A DNA stretch of 6,406 bases from Bifidobacteriaceae bacterium (GTDB lineage Bacteria; Actinomycetota; Actinomycetes; Actinomycetales; WQXJ01): positions 1 through 6,406 of the forward strand of contig JAISCU010000061.1 of assembly GCA_031265345.1 (NCBI GenBank), in the 5' to 3' direction. The notes under the pieces are model-generated. The model saw only the letters and a list, made by a program, of their open reading frames with translations. It did not search any database and was not told the DNA's origin. The translations under genes were made by a program, and so were the position numbers. Shown piece by piece: positions 1 through 4,546 of the stretch; position 1 is the stretch's first letter; each line of letters starts with the position of its first letter.

Positions 1-749
1 CTTTCGGCCAACGGCTCGGTCGGGGGTGGGGAATCCTCGTCGGCCTTCTCCTTGGCGGCATGGCGTTCCACCAGACCCTCGGCGACGGCATCGGCCATGA
101 CCCTGGTCAGCAACCCGACCGCGCGGATGGCGTCGTCGTTGCCGGGAACCGCGTAATCGACCTCGTCCGGGTCCGCGTTGGTGTCGAGGATCGCGATGAT
201 CGGAATACCGAGCTTGCGGGCCTCGTCGATGGCCAGGTGCTCCTTCTTGGTGTCCACGATCCAGACCGCCGAGGGCACCTTGTGCATGGTGCGGATGCCG
301 CCGAGCGTGCGCTCGAGCTTGTCCCGCTCGCGGCTCATCATGAGCCGCTCCTTCTTGGTGTAAGCGCTGCCGACCGAGTCCTCGAGGTTCATGTCCTCAA
401 GCTCCTTCAGGCGCGACAGGCGCTTGGAGATGGTCTGGAAGTTGGTCAGCATGCCGCCCAGCCAACGCTGGTTCACATACGGCATGCCCACCCGCGTGGC
501 CTGGTCCTGGACCGCTTCTTGGGCTTGCTTCTTGGTGCCGATGAACAGGAGCGACCCGCCGCGGGCCACCGTGTGCTTGATGAACTGGTAGGCGGTGTCG
601 ATGTGCCCGAGCGTCTGGCCCAGGTCGATGATGTAGATGCCGTTGCGCTCGGTCAGGATGAAGCGTTTCATCTTCGGGTTCCAGCGCCTGGTCTGGTGCC
701 CGAAGTGGACACCGCTGTCGAGCAACTGGCGCATGGTGACAATGGCCAT
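1..749 (-). CDS. rpsB: 30S ribosomal protein S2 (partial, 3' end outside window)
   Basis: Ribosomal protein S2 of the small subunit, needed for binding of S1-like factors and for 30S function. Reading down from ATG 749-747, the frame stays open for 249 codons to the window edge, so the stop lies outside. The product starts [20 protein letters not shown] and continues [11 protein letters not shown], the N-terminal S2 signature. Further in are [30 protein letters not shown], and the second S2 signature around residues 165-205 ([20 protein letters not shown], then [20 protein letters not shown]). Past residue 230 it turns into an acidic, Pro- and Lys-rich tail, normal for actinobacterial S2. The start is supported by an AGAGG box 10 nt upstream. 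It is divergent from the M23 gene, which is the usual actinobacterial arrangement; tsf would be expected just beyond the left edge. Identification is near certain; the plus-strand frames over this stretch are shadows. Confidence 0.98.
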   Translation of the reverse strand, partial: MAIVTMRQLLDSGVHFGHQTRRWNPKMKRFILTERNGIYIIDLGQTLGHIDTAYQFIKHTVARGGSLLFIGTKKQAQEAVQDQATRVGMPYVNQRWLGGMLTNFQTISKRLSRLKELEDMNLEDSVGSAYTKKERLMMSRERDKLERTLGGIRTMHKVPSAVWIVDTKKEHLAIDEARKLGIPIIAILDTNADPDEVDYAVPGNDDAIRAVGLLTRVMADAVAEGLVERHAAKEKADEDSPPPTEPLAE

Positions 750-759
750 GTGTGATTTT

Positions 760-765
760 CCTCTC
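760..765 (-). promoter_or_regulatory. rpsB ribosome binding site
   Basis: On the minus strand GAGAGG lies 10 nt before the rpsB ATG (749), a serviceable Shine-Dalgarno box. It fixes MAIVTMRQ as the start rather than the internal ATG at codon 6. Confidence 0.75.
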
Positions 766-779
766 GGTTGTTCGTTCTT

Positions 780-797
780 CCGGCCCTGATCGGCCGG
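780..797 (-). other. Perfect 6-bp hairpin in the rpsB leader
   Basis: CCGGCC (780-785) and GGCCGG (792-797) form a perfect GC-only stem around a 6-nt loop, about 30 nt upstream of the rpsB start and just outside the ribosome binding site. If transcribed with rpsB it would lie in the 5' untranslated leader. A role in S2 autoregulation is only a guess, since short GC stems are frequent at this base composition. Confidence 0.35.
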
Positions 798-859
798 TCG
801 AACGCCTGGTGCGCCCGCGGGTACAGAACCGGGCTGGTGCCCGGACCGAGTCCGCCCGC

Positions 860-880
860 GCCTGGCTCGTGGGTCCAGGC
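860..880 (-). other. Second hairpin in the presumed rpsB leader
   Basis: GCCTGG (860-865) and CCAGGC (875-880) form a perfect 6-bp stem with a 9-nt loop. With the hairpin at 780-797 it suggests the stretch between the rpsB start and about position 920 could be a structured leader. There is no T-tract, so it does not look like a classical intrinsic terminator. Confidence 0.3.
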
Positions 881-925
881 TTGGGAGCACGCGAATTAGG
901 CGGCCCTTGTGGGCTGCCGGATGGG

Positions 926-931
926 ATTCTA
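926..931 (-). promoter_or_regulatory. Possible -10 element for rpsB
   Basis: The minus strand reads TAGAAT here, close to the TANNNT -10 consensus of the main actinobacterial sigma factor, and it stands out in GC-rich surroundings. Transcription from it would give a leader of roughly 170 nt. No convincing -35 is visible 16-18 bp upstream (the bases there are GC-only), so this is tentative. Confidence 0.3.
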
Positions 932-1021
932 CCGCACTCGTCGGCCCGCCCGGCCCGCTCGGCTCATCCATGTCGTTGCCGGTTTCGTGGTCGGTGCCCG
1001 CCAGGCAAGGTGCGCCCGCGC

Positions 1022-1268
1022 CGAGTCCGGGGTTTCGCGCGGCTCTTGTCATCGAGTCCGCTGTTCTCCATCGTCCTGGGCATCGAGTCCGGGGTTTTGC
1101 GCGCAACCCTGCCCGCAAGCAAAGCGCTGACCAGGCAAGACGGAAAAGGGCCGGATGCGAAACAGCGGGCTCGACGACCCGAAGCGTGCGAAACCCCGGA
1201 CTCGATGAGCAAAGGCATAGGAAACAGCGGGCTCGACGAGTCCCACGGGCCGCGAACCGGCGGGCTCG
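1022..1268. repeat. Inverted array of seven 17-bp cores at 31-bp spacing
   Basis: Three cores in one orientation start at 1022, 1053 and 1084 (form CGAGTCCGGGGTTTCGC). Four in the opposite orientation start at 1157, 1188, 1219 and 1252 (form GCGAAACCCCGGACTCG). Intervals are 31 and 31 bp in the left arm, then 31, 31 and 33 bp in the right arm, with 14-16 bp between cores. Cores 1022-1038 and 1188-1204 are exact reverse complements over 17 bp; so are 1081-1097 and 1191-1207. Two subtypes alternate: AAACCCCGGACTCG (copies at 1022, 1084, 1188) and AACAGCGGRCTCG (1053, 1157, 1219, with 1252 closer to this type). Most cores are followed by ATG or ACG in the GACTCG direction. A degenerate further copy may lie at 1293-1310. 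It is not CRISPR: spacers are too short and orientation flips. Confidence 0.85.
1101..1156. other. Centre of the inverted repeat array
   Basis: These 56 bp separate the left-facing and right-facing arms and contain no copy of the core. The sequence includes CCAGGCAAG at 1131-1139, a 9-bp direct repeat of 1001-1009 just left of the array. It would form the loop if the arms paired. I see no gene in it. Confidence 0.5.
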
Positions 1269-1470
1269 ATGGGCCAGAGCGAGCGGACCGCCGGGAACTG
1301 CGGCGACGAGCCCCAGCAGCGACATGGATAGGCCCCTGGTCCCGCACAGGCGCCGGACCACGCCCCGACCGCCGTCGCGTCGGGACCCGCGTCCAGGGAT
1401 GGCCGATGCCGCCGGGACGGCTCGTCCACAGGCTTTTCGTTTCCGCGCCCACGGGCTGGGAGCCTCGGCT

Positions 1471-1485
1471 ATGACTGGAGGATGA
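1471..1485 (+). other. Possible four-codon upstream ORF overlapping the M23 start
   Basis: ATG ACT GGA GGA TGA (peptide MTGG) has a GGGAG box at 1458-1462, 8 nt before its ATG. Its stop overlaps the M23 start as ATGA (1482-1485). The GGAGG inside it (1477-1481) touches the M23 ATG directly, which is too close to act as a normal ribosome site for that ATG. Termination-reinitiation at the overlap would explain how the M23 gene is translated; this is inference. Confidence 0.4.
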
Positions 1486-2030
1486 CTGCCGCGGCGCGCT
1501 TGGCGATACTCGTTTTGATGCTCGGCGGGGGCGCGTTGGCGTTGGGTGCGTCCGCTCCGGGCGAGCCCCAGGCGGTTCCGCCGGCCGCACTGGCCGCGCG
1601 ATCAACGGCGCACGCGACGGTGGCGCCAGGCGAGTTCCGGTGGCCGTTGGCGGAGCCGGTCGAGATAGCCAGGCCGTTCGACCTGCCTGCGGAGAAGTGG
1701 CTGGCCGGGCATCGCGGGGTCGATCTGAGAGCGCCGGTCGGCACGGACGTGGTGGCGCCAGCTAGCGGAACGATCAGCTTCAACGGTTGGATCGTCGACC
1801 GCCACGTCGTGGTGATCCGTCACGGCGAATTGGCCTCGACGCTCGAGCCCGTGCTCAGCGAACTGCCGGTGGGCGAGGCGGTCGAGCAAGGCGGGGCCGT
1901 GGGCAGGGTGGCCGCGAGCGAGGCCTGGCACTGCCCCGATTGCCTCCATTGGGGAGTGCGCCGGGGCGACCAGTATCTGGATCCCACGCTCCTGGTCAAT
2001 CCTCAGCCCAGAGCCGTCCTCAAGCGCTGA
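1482..2030 (+). CDS. Secreted M23-family (LytM-type) peptidase-like protein
   Basis: The 182-aa product probably acts on or at the cell wall. A signal peptide is visible: MTAAAR, a hydrophobic stretch at about residues 7-22, and a likely cleavage near ASA 23-25, followed by an Ala/Pro linker. The M23 domain runs from about 53 to 174: FRWPL, the zinc motif GHRGVDL (His77, Asp81), [30 protein letters not shown], and [19 protein letters not shown]. The second His of the HxH box is His156, but the first position is Cys154, so the presumed catalytic base is missing. From memory, CLHWG is common in the actinobacterial relatives next to rpsB, so this may be a subfamily trait and the protein may be a non-hydrolytic binder or regulator. 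The ATG at 1482 is the most upstream start I can support; in-frame TTG 1500 and ATG 1518 are alternatives but would trim the signal peptide. The gene is convergent with xerC. Confidence 0.9.
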   Translation: MTAAARLAILVLMLGGGALALGASAPGEPQAVPPAALAARSTAHATVAPGEFRWPLAEPVEIARPFDLPAEKWLAGHRGVDLRAPVGTDVVAPASGTISFNGWIVDRHVVVIRHGELASTLEPVLSELPVGEAVEQGGAVGRVAASEAWHCPDCLHWGVRRGDQYLDPTLLVNPQPRAVLKR

Positions 2031-2124
2031 TCCGCGGGCGGCGTCAATCGGTGCGTCGAAGACCTGCAGACCGCTGGTGTCGCGGCCCAGACCATCCGAA
2101 TGGAGCCCCTTGCAGAACGAGACC

Positions 2125-2137
2125 ATGCGTTTCGCAT
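2125..2137. other. Small perfect hairpin in the convergent gap
   Basis: ATGCG and CGCAT pair perfectly around a TTT loop, about 95 bp after the M23 stop. The stem is only 5 bp and no U-tract follows, so it is weak as a terminator. Confidence 0.25.
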
Positions 2138-2217
2138 ACGGCGGTTCCGCATCAGGCCTGGTCAGACGGTTGCGGCCTTCGACCCAGATGCACGGGCGGC
2201 GAAGAAGCAACACGCGG

Positions 2218-2239
2218 GCGTGTCCGGAGGCAGGCACGC
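2218..2239. terminator. Weak candidate terminator stem downstream of xerC
   Basis: GCGTGTCC (2218-2225) pairs with GGCACGC (2233-2239) with one bulged T and a 7-nt loop, about 30 bp beyond the xerC stop. The position suits a terminator for the minus-strand operon, but there is no U-tract. Actinobacteria often use stems without one, so it remains possible but unproven. Confidence 0.2.
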
Positions 2240-2267
2240 TGGGGCCTTGTCCGCGACCCTGTTTGGA

Positions 2268-3338
2268 TCAATCCTTCGAACCGGAACGCGGGTGCGCCTG
2301 CGAATAGGAGCACCATAGGCGTTCCGAGGACACATGGGTGTAACGCTGAGTGGTCGCCAGCGACGCGTGACCCAGGATCTCCTGGACCGAGCGCAAGTCG
2401 GCGCCGCCTTCGAGCAGGTGGGTGGCCGCCGAATGCCGCAGGCCGTGCGGCGCCAGGTCGGTGACCCCGGCTTGGCGGGCCAACCGATGGACAACCTCGC
2501 GAGCCTGGCGCACTCCGAGGCGCCCGCCGCGTCGGCCCACGAACAACGCTTCGCGCGCTTGTGGGTCCAGGTCGCGCCGTCCGGAACCCTTCGAGCTGGC
2601 CCGTCCCGGGCCCATGCCACCGCAGCCTGAATCGAGATCGCCCGCGTCAGCACTGGCCGGACGCGCGCCCTCCCGACCCGCTCTGGCAGCCTCGATCATC
2701 GCCGGGCGCCCCCCATCGATCCAAATGTCCAAGGCCGTCGCCGCCGCCACGCCGAACGGCACGATCCGTTCTTTGTCGCCCTTACCCAGCACCCGCACCA
2801 GGCGTTCCGCGGAATCGACGGCGCCAAGGTCCAGGGACACCGCCTCCGACACGCGGATGCCGGTGGCGTAGATCAACTCGACCAGGGCACGGTCGCGTTG
2901 CCCGATAGGGCCGGATTCGGCGGCCGAGGCCATGGCCTGCTCCATCAGTGTGAGAGCCTCGCGCTGGGTCAGGACGGCGGGCAGGTGACGCCCGGGTGTG
3001 GGCGTCTGCAGCCGTTCGGCCGGGTCGACCTCGATCAGGCCCTGGCGCCGCGCCCACCGCATGAAGCGCTTGATGGACGAGCCGCGCCGGGCCAGGGAGG
3101 CCCTGGCGGCCCCGCGTTCCAGGTGGTCGGCCAGCAATTCGCGGAGGTCGTCCAGGGTGATCGCGGAAAGCTCGGCCGTCGAGGTGATGGCCAATCGGGT
3201 CAGCAGGTCCTCGGCGTCGCGGCGGTACGAGACCAAAGTGTTCGGGGCCAGGCCTTCGCCGCGCAGTGAGGCCCCGAACTGGTCCAGCACCTGGGCGCGC
3301 CAGTCGTGAGTCGTCACGCGTACCAGTATGTCGCTCAT
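2268..3338 (-). CDS. xerC: Tyrosine recombinase XerC
   Basis: This 356-aa site-specific recombinase resolves chromosome dimers at dif together with XerD. The N-terminal SAM-like core-binding domain spans about 12-105 (FGASLRGEGLAPNTLVSYRR, SIKRFMRWARRQG) and the catalytic domain about 120-348. All six active-site residues are visible: Arg162 (ATGIRVSEAVSL), Lys186 (GKGDKERIVPFG), His298 and Arg301 (PHGLRHSAATHLL), His324 (ILGHASLATTQ) and Tyr333 (TQRYTHV). Spacings Arg-Lys 24, His-His 26 and His-Tyr 9 match E. coli XerD. An extra segment of about 40 residues, rich in Gly, Ala, Ser and Arg, sits between Lys186 and His298 (roughly 214-260), making it longer than the usual 300 aa. The start ATG 3338-3336 overlaps the dprA stop as ATGA and lacks a clear ribosome site, so it is probably translated by coupling. 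The frame stays open far upstream through dprA, but that part is a shadow. XerC rather than XerD is called from the dprA neighbourhood. Confidence 0.95.
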   Translation of the reverse strand: MSDILVRVTTHDWRAQVLDQFGASLRGEGLAPNTLVSYRRDAEDLLTRLAITSTAELSAITLDDLRELLADHLERGAARASLARRGSSIKRFMRWARRQGLIEVDPAERLQTPTPGRHLPAVLTQREALTLMEQAMASAAESGPIGQRDRALVELIYATGIRVSEAVSLDLGAVDSAERLVRVLGKGDKERIVPFGVAAATALDIWIDGGRPAMIEAARAGREGARPASADAGDLDSGCGGMGPGRASSKGSGRRDLDPQAREALFVGRRGGRLGVRQAREVVHRLARQAGVTDLAPHGLRHSAATHLLEGGADLRSVQEILGHASLATTQRYTHVSSERLWCSYSQAHPRSGSKD

Positions 3339-4546
3339 CGCGAGCCGACGCGGGCCTTGCGCCACAGACCGCCGCTTTCGACGGCCCGGCCCGCCCGCTC
3401 CAGGCGACTGAGCGAAGCCATCACCTGGGGTGTGGCCAGCCCGCTCGACATCACCAAGGCCGTCAGCGCGGCCCCCCGGCGCAACGGCAACGAATCGAAG
3501 ACCTGGCGGTCGGACGGCGGCAGCCCGTCCAGTGGCCCGTCCGGCCCCGAGGCCTCGTCCAGCCTCACCAGGCCCAGCGGCGCCAGCAGTTCCCGCACCT
3601 CGTCCGCACCGGTCACCAGCGTGGCCACGCCTTGCCGTATCAATCGGTGGCAACCAGCGGACGATGCCGCCGTCACAGGTCCCGGCACCGCCCCGACCGG
3701 CCGCAGCAGTTCGGCAGCCACGTTGGCGGTGCGGTGGGCGCCTGATCGCCAACCCGACTCGGTCACCACCGTAACCTGGCCCAAGGCGGCGATCAGCCGG
3801 TTGCGGGACAAGAACCGTTCGCGCCTGGGCGCGGCGCCTGGCGGCAGTTCGGAGATCACCGCCCCCTCCCCGGCCACCGCCGTCAGGAGCCTCTCGTTGC
3901 CCAGCGGGTAGAGCCGGTCCACGCCCCCGGCCATGACGGCGACGGTGAACGCGCTTTGGGCTAGGGCCGCCCGGTGCGCCGCGGCGTCGATTCCGAACGC
4001 GCCGCCGGACACCACCGCGACCCCATAGCCGGCCAGGTCGCCCACGATGGTCGCGGTGACCAGCTCGCCATAAGCGGTCGCTGCGCGCGATCCGACCACG
4101 GCCACAGCCAGAGTCAGGGCTTGGTCCAATCGTCCCGCGAGCGCCCGGTCCGAGCGGACCCACAGGCAGAACGGCGCTTCGGTGCCCAGGTCGTCCAAGC
4201 GGGCGGGCCAACCAGAGGCCTCGGGCGTCGCGAGCCAGCCTCCGATCCGTTCGAGCGCGCGCAACTCGCGCCGGGGATCGAGCCCGTCCAGTCGGGCCCG
4301 CCACCGCTCCCGCAGTTTGTCGAGGTCGCGTCCGCCGCCGGGTTGACGGGTCTGAGCCTGGGCGCCGACGCCGTCCGGTGGGCCGGGGCGCCCGGGCCAA
4401 GATGTCGAGCCGGCCAGCCATCGCAGCGCATCCGCCGGTCCAAGCGCTTGGATCAACGATCCGACCGCCCGGTCACCCGGTTCGGCGATCCGGCTCCACG
4501 CCGCGCGCGCCAACGCGGGATCGTCAACGTCGAATGACAAACGCAC
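3335..4546 (-). CDS. dprA: DNA-processing protein DprA (Smf)
   Basis: DprA binds incoming single-stranded DNA in the cytoplasm and loads RecA during natural transformation; it is also kept in many bacteria not known to be competent. The 403-aa product has an N-terminal helical region (1-110), then the Rossmann-like DprA domain: VVGSRAAT (150-157), SGGAFGIDAAAHRAAL (180-195), MAGGVDRLYPLGNERL (205-220), ISELPPG (231-237), FLSRNRLIAALG (245-256) and SGWRSGAHRTANVA (264-277), followed by VGAVPGPVT and SAGCHRLIRQG. A C-terminal winged-helix segment (about 342-396, DRQVFDSLPL to ESGGLWRKARV) matches the DML1-like domain of the longer family members. Start GTG 4546-4544 directly abuts the yifB stop TAG and has AGAGGAGGG 5 nt upstream. 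The stop overlaps the xerC ATG. Length and motifs are normal, with no sign of decay. Confidence 0.96.
   Translation of the reverse strand: MRLSFDVDDPALARAAWSRIAEPGDRAVGSLIQALGPADALRWLAGSTSWPGRPGPPDGVGAQAQTRQPGGGRDLDKLRERWRARLDGLDPRRELRALERIGGWLATPEASGWPARLDDLGTEAPFCLWVRSDRALAGRLDQALTLAVAVVGSRAATAYGELVTATIVGDLAGYGVAVVSGGAFGIDAAAHRAALAQSAFTVAVMAGGVDRLYPLGNERLLTAVAGEGAVISELPPGAAPRRERFLSRNRLIAALGQVTVVTESGWRSGAHRTANVAAELLRPVGAVPGPVTAASSAGCHRLIRQGVATLVTGADEVRELLAPLGLVRLDEASGPDGPLDGLPPSDRQVFDSLPLRRGAALTALVMSSGLATPQVMASLSRLERAGRAVESGGLWRKARVGSR

Larger units (their letters stand above)
750..1481. other. Non-coding divergent intergenic region between rpsB and the M23 gene
   Basis: This 732-bp stretch separates two divergent genes and should hold both promoters. 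Open frames cross it on both strands, but none gives a recognisable protein. The conserved repeats in its middle recur every 31 bp, so successive copies fall in different frames, which argues strongly against coding. From left to right it holds the rpsB ribosome site and leader hairpins (750-880), a possible rpsB -10 (926-931), the inverted repeat array (1022-1268), and about 200 bp of GC-rich DNA before the M23 start in which I see no clear promoter. Confidence 0.8.
2031..2267. other. Convergent intergenic gap between the M23 gene and xerC
   Basis: This 237-bp stretch lies between two stop codons and should hold terminators for both transcripts. No recognised gene is visible; open frames across it on both strands are extensions or shadows. 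It contains a perfect small hairpin ATGCG-TTT-CGCAT (2125-2137) and a weaker imperfect stem (2218-2239). No T-rich tail follows either one. Confidence 0.6.

Noticed and set aside
60..755. Plus-strand 231-codon open frame over rpsB
   Set aside because: It is antisense to clearly recognisable ribosomal protein S2; such shadows are expected at this GC content.
1022..1268. CRISPR array
   Set aside because: Spacers are only 14-16 bp, cores are 17 bp and imperfect, and the orientation reverses halfway. No cas gene is present.
1422..1430. DnaA-box-like TCGTCCACA
   Set aside because: One mismatch to the actinobacterial TTGTCCACA box, but a single isolated copy with no dnaA or dnaN nearby is likely to be chance.
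752..1485. Plus-strand open frames of about 190-240 codons upstream of the M23 gene
   Set aside because: They resemble no known protein, are rich in Arg, Pro and Gly as expected of non-coding GC-rich DNA, and cross a repeat array whose 31-bp step shifts frame at every copy.
964..1605. Minus-strand 213-codon open frame across the repeat array and into the M23 gene
   Set aside because: It is antisense to the signal peptide region of a well-supported gene, and its repeated peptide pieces are only the repeats read in shifting frames.
1602..2237. Minus-strand 211-codon open frame opposite the M23 gene
   Set aside because: It is antisense to the whole M23 domain and shows no recognisable motif.
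3339..4421. N-terminal extension of XerC giving a 717-aa protein
   Set aside because: The added part is an out-of-frame reading of dprA, and the ATG at 3338 gives a normal XerC N-terminus with an ATGA overlap.
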